64,000 nucleotides of DNA, from positions 212,001 to 276,000 of the forward strand of contig CAJNDS010000258.1 of NCBI GenBank assembly GCA_905221605.1. Direction: 5' to 3'. This stretch comes from Symbiodinium natans. Lineage: Eukaryota > Sar > Dinophyceae > Suessiales > Symbiodiniaceae. The notes beneath the pieces are model-generated. The model was not told the DNA's origin. It saw only the letters and a list, made by a program, of their open reading frames with translations, and made no database searches. A program made the translations under genes and the position numbers. This document shows positions 19,964 to 32,127 of the stretch, piece by piece (position 1 is the first letter of the stretch; each line of letters begins with the position of its first letter).

Positions 19964-22556
19964 ATGGCTCCCCCCGAGATTGCCACGATCGCCGAGAAGG
20001 AGTCTGGTGCTGCCTTCGAGGTGAGAAGGGCTCACCGTTTCAAGACGCATGCTTGTGTGACACGAAGGCTGAGTGCTTCTTTTTTACTACGTACAATCTA
20101 CACGATGCTGCACGAAACTCTTCGCATTCCAAAAGTGTTCTTGGCATGTTTGCTGCCACAGCTCCGGATCCTTGCAGATCCCATGGCCGCCGAGGTGCAG
20201 ATCAAGAGCCCCGGTTCCGACAAGCTGCTTTGCTGATCCGAGTCGGGGTCAGCTTACCTTTGAGCCCGCACATGCAGCCAATTGCTGCGTAAAAGCTGCA
20301 TCAATCGTGTGGGTAGAAAGGCTCCGCAGGTCCGCAGGTTTAGTCTTACAAGACTCGTACTAGCATCTGCCGCCTTCAAACATGAACTATTAGGAACGAC
20401 GAAGTTGGGGCGCGGTTTGGTTTCGCAGCGACTTTATGTTGAAACGATTGTTTAGCCACTCATGCCTGACAATGCACTGGGCCATTTATGTGACTATGTC
20501 TTTTGTCCATCTGCGTTACTTTCTACCAGGGGTACAAGCTGCAGACAACCCCCGTCGCACTAAAACTAGGGCAAAGCCACATGTCGTCATAGTAGCTGCG
20601 CACGTCGGCGAGCAAGAAATCACAGACACCGGTGAGTTCGTTTTGCATGTGACTTCCCAAGCTATCGGAGGAGCCGCATGTCCCTTAGCTACCGCAGCAG
20701 CATGTGTTCTGAGACCAGCAACAACTTCGCGGAGCAGCTAGCACCTAGGTTCTTTGCTTTGTATACAGACCTGCTGCCTGCTAGTTATCACAAGGTTGAA
20801 GACTGCTGCGCGTCTTCGTCTGGAATCGTACGAGAAGAAGCCGATCACCCAACTGCCGAGCTTGGCCCTGAATAGAAAGTGTGAGGGTAGTCCGGTGCAT
20901 GGTTTGGCGGATGGGTGAATTGCCGTTAGTGTTTCATGGCGTGGGTTCGGGTTTGGGAATGCAAAAGCCCAAGGCTGAGCTGTGTTTGGTGGTTTCGAGA
21001 GCTGGCTGACTTTTTCATAGCTGTGGTGGTTTGGTCTGCACAGTGCAGGCTTCGTCATGAAATACCAAAAGCCCAGTTGTCTGAAAGTAGACTTCGTCCA
21101 AGTTTTGGAGTGGGCTTCAGAGCCTGCAGATCGCACTTGGTTGGGCAAGTCAGGACACTTCTGGGTGCCCCCCGCAATCCGGCTCCTCTGCTCAAAGAGC
21201 AGCGTGCTGATAAGGCTCGGCGGCTACGGTATGGCGTGATGGGTTAGATTGCTGCAATGGGTCCATCGACAGAGGCCCGCCAAGCAAACGAGCAGAAGAA
21301 GGAGGCTGCTCAGCGTGTTCGTGATGAGTTCAAGCCTCTTGGCACGCAGTGCTCGTGAGGAAAGCGCCTAGCGCTTGATGCTGCCTTGGGAAGATGCTGT
21401 CAGTCGGCTGCCAATCCAGGACATCCGCCGAAGTGAAGCAGAAGACTCTGGAGCAGCAGCTGGAGAAAGCCGGAGAGAACCGTGAAGGTACAAAGTGTTG
21501 CAGAGGGGCTGGGAGGTCCGAGCTGTTTCTGTGTTTCGCAGTCTCTGTTTGAGAGGTGCCCTTGCAAGCATCAAGAAGAAGGCGGCCCAGCACATCGAAA
21601 AGGCGCGTGGCCTCTCAGCTTCGTCCAAGCGGGGGAGCTCTTGCTCCGCCGGTTTCTCGGCAGGTGATCGAGGTCAAGGACACATCGAAGCAGAAAGGCC
21701 CTGATCCTCGTTGTGAGCACATGTAGTTCAATATTCGGTTCAGGGTGTTGTCGTTGCTAAGCGACATGCGAAATCTTTATCCCTACTAAGCGACAGGCCT
21801 ATCCCCAAACGAGGAGTTAGACTGAAAGCCGCAAAGTAGTCGTGTCAAACAGTCAAAAAATAGGTGACGAGGTGTGACCAGGTGACAAGGTGCTGAGAAG
21901 CTTTCTTACCAGCCTCTAGAAACCGCTTGTTGCGCTTCTTCTCCACGCAAGGCGAGATGACCGCGGAGGAGGCTCGCGAGCGCTTACAGCAGGCTTTGAT
22001 GAAGAAGGCCTGGCTATCGTGGCGTTGAGATCATCCTCATTTGGCAATATACATGACAATGATTTGTTATCATCCCTCTGAATTTGCTCACCGTAGACCT
22101 GTAGACCTGTAGACATCTAGATCTACCTGTATTTCTGGCATCTGCTGGCAGTCTGACCTCCGCGGCGAGAAGGTGAAGGAAATCTCGGCTAAGGCAACCA
22201 AGCACAACGAGGCTGTAGCAGACAAGGCCGCGGAATGATCCAGCAGTTGACAGCTGTGAGGGTACAGAGTGCGGACTTATCCGACTTCTTGGCAACAGGT
22301 GCTGCAGCACAAGGAGGCCGCGGCGCTCAAAGTGGGACCTCTTGTGTGTCATAGTGCCAGATGGTCGATCTTTCTAAGGGCCCTAGTCAGCGGGCTAATA
22401 AATCGATGAAGGCTTACCGCTGCTTCGCATAATCCACTGTATGGTGCATTTCCAGTAGAACGCTTCTTCGGGTGACTGCCTAGGCCAAGGAAGGGGCCCT
22501 GGAAGAGCTGCGCAAGAAGACACCCGATGAGCGTTTGATGGACATGAGCTGCTCGG
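19964..22556 (+). CDS. stathmin-like gene, 5' micro-exons
   Basis: Joined exons give a stathmin-like protein. Proposed exons are 19964-20020 (ATG start; ends SGAAFE), 20162 to about 20230 (LRILADPMAAEVQIKSPGS), 20802-20864, about 21190-21228, about 21250-21333, 21420-21487, 21556-21602, 21664-21697, 21952-22007, 22152-22226, 22299-22331 and 22494 to about 22556. From 21333 onward each junction keeps reading phase. Most donors are GC (21334, 21603, 21698, 22008, 22227). The joined text includes EKESGAAFELRIL and EKAGENREGALASIKKKAAQ-HIEKV. This matches the order of stathmin motifs (SGQAFELIL near the N-terminus; ENREA...K..HIEEV at the end of the helix). Stathmins bind tubulin dimers. A second, weaker repeat (RGEKVKEISAKATKHNEAVA) follows. 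Stathmin identity is an inference. Confidence 0.6.
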
Positions 22557-22596
22557 ACCGCTTGGTCACTCCCAAAAGGGAGATGCGATCGATACC

Positions 22597-22640
22597 TTAT
22601 ATATTATAGGGGCTACTCAGGTATATGGGGACTATATAAG
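22597..22640. repeat. short inverted repeat, AT-rich
   Basis: TACCTTATATA and, 20-odd bases on, TATATAAGGTA pair as a hairpin with GGGG/CCCC-like steps between. It is similar in style to the foldback elements at 16260 and 51410. It lies just after the exon at 22494, within the presumed intron. Confidence 0.4.
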
Positions 22641-24863
22641 GTATGTATAAGGGTTATGTGCGGGAATAGATTACGGGTCCCTTCTGGGGCCCCTCCTCTT
22701 CCTCACTTCTTCACCTCTCTCTCAGTGAGGCCTGCGCCTCTACGAGCACGGCGCCCAGAGCTAATGCAACGAGGTGCACAAACATCGCACTTACCGCGTA
22801 GTTGCTGTCCTCTGAACGCCCTCCTTGAAACTTCATCCGGCCCCCTCGTCATTGAACCAAGGCGTTACTTCGTAGCGTTTTCGTCTGCCCCAGCCTTTGC
22901 ATCTGGAGTCGTGAGCTTCAAACACTTCAAACACACCTTTACTCGTTGCTGCCAAGGAGTGAGAGCTCGACCATCTGGCTCAGTGAGGTGCAAAGCCATG
23001 AGCACCCTGAGGGTGGGATAAGGTGGGCATGTTCACGAAGTTCACAGGGACGAATTACTGTTCTTGACAATCTCACGGTTATTTCACTTTGTATCGACTT
23101 GTATTACTCCTTTTGTTCACCGTGTATGCCCGCAAGAAACAAGCGCCAATGCAGCTGCATGAGAATTCACCTTCTTGTCGTTCAGGAGAAACGATTTATT
23201 TCTGCTGGGGTTGTGCAGGACTCCCCTCTTAGCCATGTGTGAGGTGAGTTCTTCATTTCGCACGTTCATCAACCGAGCAGAACCCCGCAGGTAGGAGGTT
23301 GATGCAACTGCGCTGGAGAAATTCCCAGCCCAGTTGGTCTTGTAGGGGTAACATTCGCTCAACCTCACTCGAAGCACTGCTCCAGGAATGTTTCCCCAAC
23401 GGACCGCATCATATTCAGCGCATCCAATGTACCCATACGCCATTTTAACGGCCTGCTTTACATGTGCAAGTGTCCAGAGTGCCTTGGCCAACTTGGGCTT
23501 CAACAACCCTAGGTCAAGCCAACTTCTGTCCGCTGTTTTGCCGTTTCTTTTCAAGCCCACCTAAGGCCAGGCCCAGTGTTTGAACTTGCAGAAAACACTA
23601 CTGTAGCATGACTGTGGCTGGCACCTCTATGCTGCAACACCGAACCCCAAAAAGAAAGAGCCAACCTTGCCAGAAAACACTTGGCTCTTCCAGTGTTGCA
23701 GCAACTAGAGCACCTTGCCCAGTGAGTAGTGGATTTGATCAGGGATTACTTTGAAGGTCTCGCATCTGCACCTCGTGTGTAGTTCTCAGCTCCGCGAGAT
23801 GTCCCCGACGTTCTCCCAGCGCCGGCGATCTTGCAGATTTGTTCGATGCTTCGGCATCCGTCTTCCCTGAGCTGATGCGATGGCGACAAAACGGGTATGA
23901 CGCAAGAGTTTACGAAGTTTGGGGTGTGGGGCTTGGGGTTTGGGCTTGAACTTGGTAGCTGTGGAGGCCAGGCGCCATGGTCTTGACCTGCGGGGCCCGA
24001 CAGCGCAGGCCGACCTGACACGTGCTGCTTAATGTTAAGCTCTTGGCTTGCATTCGCGCAAATGGAGGTTATAGAGGTAAGTCGGTAAACAGCAGCATTC
24101 CATGTCAGGAGGATTCAACTCCTGCGCATGCCCAGCTCAAGCTCCACGTTGTACATCTCGAGGACACTCGCGTGTGAATAGATTCGGCAAAAGGCTCTCA
24201 TAATCCGCACCTCTTACTTTGGAGACAGTGACAGTTGACCTCGACTGCCAGGAGGTAGTGGGCCAAGTCCATGTCTGGACCTCCAAAGTGGAGGCTGGAA
24301 CCTGCCATAATGTTCAGAGTTGCAGCTGCCTTGCTTGAAGCATGTCTTGTTGGAGTACTGGCGTGAGATCCATCGTCAATCGTCTCCACTTCACGTTCTC
24401 TGCCTCCCTCACTCATGCTCTTAGCTCAATTCTGGCCTTTTTTTGGTACCCTTAATGAAGAAGGGAAATACTCCAAAGGTGCCCATTGCTTAATCAACAC
24501 CCACGGTATCTACCCTGTTTGGCATAATTGGAAATTGACAACGGCCTATGCAGCTGGTCTAGTTTCTTCCAATGCGCCATCGGTCAACCCATGCATCAAG
24601 TCTTAGCTTCTACCTCCGCTCTCGGTCCTGGGCACCTATTTCGCAAGTAAGCATCCTGTCCATCCCTCAATGCCTCCCTCCCTCCCAATCTATCCATCCG
24701 TCGTCCATCCGTCTGTCCATCCGTCTGTCCATCTATCCGCTTGGCTGTGCGCCTGTGCATCTGGCCATCTTTCCGAGCAATTCTAGGACATGTCTAAGCG
24801 CACCCATGAAGCTCATGCCGGGGGCACACCTTTTCTTGCTGTGCCACCTCCGTAGTTTTCGAG

Positions 24864-27230
24864 GCGGACGTCCTGGGCCTGACCAAGCGAAAGGAGGAGC
24901 TGGAGCGCCAGAATGAGGACCATGTGCTCTCCACACTTTTGAAGCACACTTTTGAAGCAAACAAGTGTGCGTTCAGCACTATTCTGGTCTCAATTAATGC
25001 TCCTCTCTCCATAGACTGACAATCAGATATCTGAAGCAAGGATGCCCAAAACCGCAAGAGAGCCCTAAATCCTGAAGACTCTGTGCACGTCTGTGCAGGC
25101 CCTTGCTCAGCGGCCAGAGCTGGAGAAGCGCGTGAAGGAACTGCAGGTCGGCCAGTTACTCACAGGGCTTTGGGGAAGTTTGGGCTTAGGCTCGGGGTTG
25201 GGGGTTTTCGGAGAGTTCTCTACGTGATGCGAATGACCTCGTGCCATGCGCAGGTTGAAGTCCAACAGTTGCACCAGCGTGCGCAAGAGTTGGAGACAGA
25301 GAAAGAGGCCGGAGTACAAGACAGGTAAGGAAAGAGCAATCTGCTTCAGAAGGTTCTCGGTTTGCTTGTCAGTTGTCCTGCTCAAAGTAGCTGGTTTCCT
25401 GAAAGTTGTCTGCGGGGTGCTGGCCTTGATGTTTCTGAGCTTCGCAGGCCATGGCTTCTGAGCGCCAGCGCCTGGAAGACCAACTCACTGAGAGCCAGGC
25501 CGATCCACGTAGCCACGCATGGGTGGGACATAGTTTGTTGCGACTGCGAGAAAGATTGAGAGGGTGTGGATTGGTGCCCAAGAATAGCATGCTACCGCCC
25601 CGGCTGCACTAAATGAAGTCCTGAAACTCATTCCGGACCCTGTGCGGCTGCATTTTTTTGGGAGGGTGAGGAGCCTTAAATTACCCGCCGCTGGGACTTG
25701 GCGCTGGAATGCGGCTCTTGCCAGGATTGCTGCAGCAGATCTTTGCAGGCATAGCCATAGCTTCACACTTGGCATCACTTGGCTGAGGCAAACTGCGTTC
25801 GACTGGAGGAGCGGGGAAAGACTAGTGGAGCCGCACATGGGAGACACAGCTGTAGGCCCTGTATGGCCCTGTAGGCCGTAGTCACAGTCGCCGCCATAGT
25901 CACAGTGGCCTTTTAGTCGAGTTGACAAGGAGAAGCTCTTTGTGCCGTGTGCAGGAAGAGTGCAGGCAGCACACCGCAGAAAGGGAAAGGAGGGCGGAGT
26001 TGGAGAAGCAGCAGGCAGGGGCCATTCCAGGAGTTTGCGATCGCAGAGAGTCGTGTTGTGATGGGACGTGTAAGGCGGATGTGGCACGCTCTTTTGCAGA
26101 GCTCCAGGCCTGTCATCTTGCCGCGATCAGTGACAGAGCAAGAACATGATCATAATCAGTGAATGGTCAGGAGATGTCAGGAGTGAACCCCGCAGACTCG
26201 CTTTGCCATTAGTCACCTTGCGTGCTGACCTGTAGCAGGCCGTCGTTGCTCAGCTCTTGCCGTGGCTCGGGGAGGCCGCCCCTCCCTTGTCTTGCATGTT
26301 CTAAGACACCAAAAAGTCCCGACATACTTTAGACTACATATCTGACGTATCTCATTCACCAACCTATCGCAAGCGCATGCGCGCACTTTCGTTTCTGCCC
26401 AGCTCGACACGCAGCGAGCGCGGCTCCTCGAGGAGAAGGGTGCGGCGGAGGCCGAGTGCCGGGGGGACGAAAAATGTACTACCTGACGTCACCATGGGGC
26501 CTGGGTACATCCCTAAACCCTAAATTTTCTGAGTACCCTAGTTGGGCAAATCACCCCCCTCAGATGTCCTCGAAAGGCCATGGCGACCTCCTTGCGCTCG
26601 GAGCTGCAGAGGTCGCGAATGTTCTGGGGCACTGCCGCTCGGCCGCAAAAAGTGGGTTTCGACACTGACGTGTTAGGCAGCGCAATCTTGGAGCTCTGTT
26701 ACATAAGCTGTACTACTCCAGACAGCTCTGCCCAAACTCCAAGCAGCTCTCGAAACTGTGCACTTTGGCTTTAGGGGCTTAGATTCTTAGGTCCTATGAG
26801 CCATGGCGGAAAGACGTGCACGGCGTGTGCGCAGCGTCTGCTGAGGTCCCGAGCACGTCTGGGGGCGAGGCAGCTTGCGCAGCTGTCAGCTCCACAGTCT
26901 TGACTTGATTCAGATCTGTTTCGAATTTTTCTCATGGGCGCCATGTGTGGCCCCATCTTACCAGTGAGAAGTCTGAAAGCGTTGTAGCTTATCGCACCGA
27001 TCCTTGCAGTTTGATTGTGACAGGCTTCGAGGCCCTCCTCCACTGGGCGCACGTCTTCACCCACGCGCGGTGGCCGACGTAGCGCAGGCAATGTCGATCA
27101 AAGCCCAGCATGGTTGGGTTCAGGCTTGCGTTCCTCTCTGTAGCACATTGTAGTCCATGACATAGTCTTTGACTTCTCAATACAGAACGTTGAAGAGGGA
27201 CAGCGTGCAGCCTTGATCGAGATGCTCATC
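24864..27230 (+). CDS. coiled-coil micro-exons continuing the stathmin-like gene
   Basis: Six phase-0 micro-exons encode Glu/Arg/Gln-rich coiled coil: 24864-24923 (ADVLGLTKRKEELERQNEDH), 25099-25146 (ALAQRPELEKRVKELQ), 25254-25307 (VEVQQLHQRAQELETEKE), 25448-25498 (AMASERQRLEDQLTESQ), 25955-26014 (EECRQHTAERERRAELEKQQ) and 26403-26450 (LDTQRARLLEEKGAAE). Lengths are 60, 48, 54, 51, 60 and 48 bp, all multiples of three. Donors are GT at 24924 and 25147 and GC at 25308, 25499, 26015 and 26451. Probable further exons are 26576 to about 26620 and 27186 to about 27230 (NVEEGQRAALIEMLI). A possible last exon at 27319-27395 ends at TAA. Linkage to the stathmin-like 5' part across 22556-24863 is inferred from strand, exon style and composition. 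One possible connecting exon (DLFDASASVFPELMRW) lies near 23840. Confidence 0.6.
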
Positions 27231-27280
27231 CCTATAACCCTAAACCCCAAACCCTAAACCCTAAACCCTAAAACCCTAAG
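27231..27280. repeat. short telomeric tract (CCCTAAA)
   Basis: About six imperfect CCCTAAA units including CCCCAAA. They lie directly after the exon candidate at 27186. Confidence 0.85.
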
Positions 27281-27401
27281 ACTGAACATCGACCACAGTT
27301 TGTGTCTCGGCCCGCAGGGAATCAGCGCCGAGCATCGTCCGCTGCTGGGGAGAAGCGCGGCGATGCCTGGAACCGACGACCAAGCCCCTGTAGACTAAGG
27401 C

Positions 27402-27480
27402 AGGGTTTAGGGTCTCGGGTTTAGGGTTTAGGGTTTAGAGGGTTGAGGGTTTAGGGTTTAGAGGGTTTAGGGTTTAGGGT
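27402..27480. repeat. short telomeric tract (TTTAGGG)
   Basis: About ten imperfect TTTAGGG units, in the opposite orientation to the tract 120 bp upstream. The two tracts therefore face each other. Confidence 0.85.
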
Positions 27481-27927
27481 ATCTGTGCCGAAGAGCCTAC
27501 GTGGGCGTTTCCTCTTGCCGGACAGCGTCCCCGCTGCAGGCTCTCTGCTGAACGTCCAGACTGGGCTGTTACATGGCCGCCCAACAAGGAGCACTTTTAT
27601 GTTGCTCTAAGCAGCTCTAGCGACTCTCGTGAGGCCAGCACTCAGCTTTCCAGAGCTCGATAGCCTGGTGGAGTTAAACAGCACTGCTTAGATTTAGAAG
27701 TTGCGTAAGTCTTTGCAGACGTCTCAGCTACAAGGCTGTTGCTAGAAGGATCCAAGGCCCAGTAAGTTCGGAGGACGCAATCCCACTCCACACTTTCTGT
27801 GTTCTGCTCCCGCGCTGACACCAGGAAGCCGCAGCTGCACCAGGCGCACCAAGTTGGACAATGCATTCACTGACGGCTTTCAGGTTCAATAAGCAAGCCA
27901 AATAAGCAGCCAGCGCGCGGTGTCCCT

Positions 27928-28267
27928 GCTTCTCTCCTTCTCTCCTTCTCTCCTTCTCTCCTTCTCTCCTTCTCTCCTTCTCTCCTTCTCTCCTTCTCTC
28001 CTTCTCTCCTTCTCTCCTTCTCTCCTTCTCTCCTTCTCTCCTTCTCTCCTTCTCTCCTTCTCTCCTTCTCTCCTTCTCTCCTTCTCTCCTTCTCTCCTTC
28101 TCTCCTTCTCTCCTTCTCTCCTTCTCTCCTTCTCTCCTTCTCTCCTTCCCTCCTTCCCTCCTTCCCTCCTTCTCTCCTTCTCTCCTTCTCTCCTTCTCTC
28201 CTTCTCTCCTTCTCTCCTTCTCTCCTTCTCTCCTTCTCTCCTTCTCTCCTTCTCTCCTTCCTCTCCT

Positions 28268-28304
<37 letters not shown>

Positions 28305-28372
28305 TTCGCTCTCTCATTCTCTCTCTCTCTCTCTCTCTTTCTTTCTCTCTTTCTCTCTTTCTCTCTATCTGA
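27928..28372. repeat. (CTTCTCTC)n microsatellite and CT-rich tail
   Basis: About 330 bp of an 8-bp unit (TTCTCTCC) with a few TTCCCTCC variants are followed by about 110 bp of plain CT repeats. The long open frames on both strands (Ser/Leu or Arg/Glu repeats) are products of the repeat and not genes. Confidence 0.95.
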
Positions 28373-28622
28373 ACTGTTCAGCTGGCTCTCTTTCCCAGTG
28401 CCCTCCTTGGAGCCTCGGAGGCGCTAGTGAGGTGCTCTTAGCCCTCAGCGCCGAGCTCGCCAAGGCTCTTCGACCATTGAGAACTCTCTGTTGTCTTTGT
28501 ATTGAGAATAAGGCCACGCTCAGTCAGCTGCTAAAAAGCTGCTAAGCTCGGGAGAGTGCCATGGCAGGGTGTAATATGTTCTAATCCAGAGCAGCTGCAA
28601 TTGCCCCAGCCAGTTGCTAGCC

Positions 28623-28722
28623 NNNNNNNNNNNNNNNNNNNNNNNNNNNNNNNNNNNNNNNNNNNNNNNNNNNNNNNNNNNNNNNNNNNNNNNNNNNNNN
28701 NNNNNNNNNNNNNNNNNNNNNN
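28623..28722. other. assembly gap, 100 N
   Basis: Exactly 100 N, the usual placeholder for a scaffold join of unknown size. Continuity of order and strand across it is an assembly claim. The gene at 19964-27230 lies entirely to its left. Confidence 0.98.
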
Positions 28723-28724
28723 TT

Positions 28725-29300
28725 TCCCCTCTTGGACTGTGGGCCTTTTCTTTGGTTTCTACCCCCGCAGTTCCATCCCCCCTTGCCTCCCCTCTGCAAG
28801 GTCTTTCTCGCCCCTGTTGCAAGGTCTCCGTGCCGTCTGTTGTGGTCCCTTTTCCCCCCACCCGCGGGTCCTTTTTCCCCCTGTTGTGGCTCTCCCCCTC
28901 TTGGACTGTGGGCCTTTCTTTGGTTTCTGCTCCCTGGCCCCAGTTCCGTCCCCCGAATAAAGCTCCGCAAGGTCTTTCTCACCCCTGTTGCAGGGTCTCC
29001 GTGCCGTCTGTTGTGGTCCCTTTTCCCACCCATGGGTCTTTTTTACCCCCCCTCTTGGACTGCGGGCCTTTTCACTCCCTGGCCCCACCCAGTTCCATTC
29101 CCAGCAGCCCCCTTGAATAAAACCCTTCCCTGCCCTCTGGAAGGTCTTTCTCGCCCCTGTTGCAGGGTCTTCGTGCGGTCTGTTGCAGCCTCTTTTCCTC
29201 CCGCATGGGCCTTTTTTTACCTCCGTCCCCCTTGGACTGCGGGTCTTTCTTGCCGGGGCGGTCCCCTTTCCCCCTTTGCATTGCGGGAGGGGGGGGGGGG
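28725..29300. repeat. minisatellite of about 172-bp units
   Basis: The block GGTCTTTCTCGCCCCTGTTGC recurs near 28799, 28971 and 29142 with TTGGACTGYGGGCC between. Units are diverged and pyrimidine-rich. Open frames here are repeat artefacts. A pair of diverged direct repeats (GATAGCTTCAGANACAGG...) follows at about 29370-29455 and 29535-29615. Confidence 0.7.
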
Positions 29301-30549
29301 TTCGTTTTGGTGGTGCCAGGAGGCAGAGGGGGGGAAAAAGAACCCGCACATGCGAATGAAAACCCAGCCCGATAGCTTCAGATACAGGAGTCTCGAAGGA
29401 TGACTATGAAAGAATGCATGCCCCGGTCCCGGGCCAGGTTGGACGCCCCTGAATACCTAGCCTAGCTTACAACATGCGAAGCTGCATATCGCCTCGGAGA
29501 AATCTTCGGCTACAGAATCCTTCCGATGCCCAGATAGCTTCAGAGACAGGGGTCTCGAAGGATGACGAGCCCCAGAAAGAATGTATTCCCCGGCCAGGTT
29601 GGACCCCTCATGAATACATGATCCTCCCTTTCCTCCCTTGTGCTTGTACGGGTATACCTAGCGTATAAAGAAGGCGGGGCCTCTTCGTGTGTGTTCGGAG
29701 TTGTTCGAAGCCAGCGAGGCTAAACAAGACTGACATATGGTGACATGCCAGCACTGGGATGAACTGGGATTTCCTGCAATAAGCCATGCTTCTCCGAGGT
29801 ACTTCAAAACGATATTTTCAAACCGCTTAAACCTACTATACAAACTAGAAATGAAAACGCAGGAAACAGACGCCTTCAGAATACATTCCCCAACCTCTGG
29901 GTAATGTATGGGGGGTGGTAACCCCCCCGCCCCCGCCCCAGAATACATTAGTTAGGAGCCCGCGCGAAAAAGGCGATTTCATTCGCTCAAAGTGCCTTGC
30001 GGGCACGGCGTTCCGAGGCTAATCTCAGAACGGCTGTTGCAAAAACAGCCCCAACACGACTCCCTGAAAAACCATCGCAGCTCCTACTACACCTCATACA
30101 ACAAACTGCAGTGCACACTCCGAAGCCAAACAACCATTCAATACGAAACCTCGACACCGTGCCCACCGCTGACCCGCACCAAGGAGCTCTCAAATCGCGA
30201 AAGCAAACTTGTGTCTATACACGGGACTCTCACGATGGACTAGACTTGTCTTTGGTCTTGAGCCGTAGCACTGCGAAGGTGCGGCCGAAACATCAGAGGA
30301 TCCAGGATGTGTAGTATCGTATTCAGGACGGTAATTTTAACTGCTATTGCTGCTACCTGGCTGCAAAAGTACTATGACCACATTTTTCGCTAGTTCGAAA
30401 ACTACCGGACGCCCTCAACCCCAAACCCTACACCCTCAACCCTAAACCGACCTTTCACATGAATCATGATCTCTGAACTCGCCCACAACCCTCAGCCGCG
30501 TAACAAGCAGGTAAACTCCGAATTCGCAGCTTTGCTAGTATAGAACTGT

Positions 30550-30626
30550 ATCATACTAGCATAGCATAGCATAGCATAGCATAGCATAGTATGGTATGGT
30601 ACAGTACAGTATGGTATAGTATAGAC
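30550..30626. repeat. (ATAGC)n and GTATG microsatellite
   Basis: About eight ATAGC units pass into GTATG/GTACA variants. Flanking 29660-30550 and 30630-30820 hold no gene I can support. 30820-31110 is C-rich and then G-rich low-complexity DNA. Confidence 0.8.
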
Positions 30627-31514
30627 TTACAGTGTATCTTTCATAGGCAACTCTCTGCACATTTTGAGTGGCGTGGTACTGCAGACACTTACTCCGAACC
30701 TATTACTGTTCAACCTTTCTGGAGAAAAAGGACTGCTGCTCAGGGATGCAAGTTTGCCACTGACAACTTTCCCGTAGCCTTAGCTTCGAAGTGTTTGTTG
30801 GGTGGCGGCACTTGGCGGCAAGATGTGCCCCTCCCCCCACCCCGCGCCCAAATCCAAAATTTCAGAGCACCCTCCCAAGACTTTTTGGGCCTCTCCAAAC
30901 CCCCCCACCCCCCCCCCCCCTCCCCGCCCCGGTTCAGAGTTTCGAGGCAGGATGCAGAAACCATCCTGTGCCCGGAAGGTGTTGGAAAGGCACCCCCTGA
31001 AAGTGCAGGGTTTTGGGCATAGTTTCCGGGGAGATTGCCCAAGCTTGAAGGCGGCGGGGGGTGTTGGGGGGGGGGGGGGTTTTGTTTGGTGGTGGGGGCG
31101 GCGGGGGGGGGGGTATGGGGTGTAATGCTTATTCTTTTCGTTGAGAATTCTGATATGAAGGAGGGTTCATCTGGAGATTGTACAAACTAACCACTCTGCA
31201 TTGCTCCTGTTGCTGCTACTGTACAGTAGTTTTCTGCGCAGCTGCTCTGCACGTAAGTGGCCGCTGGCTGCAGATTCTGGGTCGATAAGGCCTACAAAAC
31301 CCTGAGCTATGTTTCACTGAACCCACTTGAAGCTGAAGGCCCAGGTGTTCTCCTCAGAGTAAGACTCTCAGAAATTCAATGGCTCTGGGGATACGTCCTC
31401 AAGGCTTGAAAGAACGGAGAGTGGATTTTCACTGAATCTCCAAGTCCCTCAAGTGCCCTCAAGTGGCCTGGAACCCCAAAGCCGAAGAAGACCTTGCTTT
31501 TGCTCTTGCTTTTC

Positions 31515-31605
31515 TCCATCTTTTTCATCTTCTTCCTGCGAGTTCCTGTAGCGCGAGTCTCTCTAGCGCTTCCGGGAAGAGATGATGCGGCACATCCTCG
31601 GCTGG
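31515..31605 (-). pseudogene. fragment copied from the MFS gene 3' end
   Basis: The stretch TCTAGCGCTTCCGGGAAGAGATGATGCGGCACATC is a near match to the 3' end of the transporter gene and its flank at 34735-34770. The upstream flank (CATCTT...CCTGCGAGTTCC...GCGCGAGT) also matches 34690-34735. It covers only the last codons and the adjoining sequence, so it cannot encode a transporter. Confidence 0.6.
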
Positions 31606-31961
31606 AAGGTACGTGGTGGTTTGCATGTGCAAAGCACATGATATTGTGCAATGCAATGCTTAGCTTCGATGCACTCCACAAAGTTAAGGCTTAGGAGATA
31701 AGTCTATTCAAGGAATGCATGAGCCATGTGTACTTGGGATCTGCCCAAGCTTAATAGCACGATTTGTGTCCGTCACTCTACCAAAAAAAACCTCCAAAAC
31801 ATGTCTTATTGCAGCTGGACCGGTATGAAACAGTCGAGCAGTTCGCATAACCATAAACCCAAAACCAAAAGCCCGCGTCCTCCAAGGATTGAAGGCCTCT
31901 GCCAGACATTTTTTGCCGAGAGGAAGATCCCTGGATTGTCTCTGCCACCCTAAGCTTTTGA

Positions 31962-32105
31962 GTTTAGGGTTTAGGGTTTAGGGTTTAGGGTTACAACCCT
32001 AACCCCTCTCAGAGCCTGGGATATCCTGGGATCACCCGGACTAAAGGCCCGAACTGGTTTAGGAACTCAGGGGATTTGGGGTTTGGGAACCCTAAACCCT
32101 AAACC
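31962..32105. repeat. short telomeric tracts (TTTAGGG and CCCTAAA)
   Basis: About five TTTAGGG units at 31962-32002 are followed after a spacer by CCCTAAACCCTAAA at 32089-32103. The pair borders the large minisatellite that starts near 32128. Confidence 0.8.
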
Positions 32106-32127
32106 TCTCTACCATATAACCCTAAAT

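Noticed and set aside
27886-28372. Long Ser/Leu and Arg/Glu frames
   Set aside because: They are translations of an 8-bp microsatellite.
28520-29403. Long frames on both strands crossing the gap
   Set aside because: They include 100 N and a pyrimidine-rich minisatellite, with no protein-like core.
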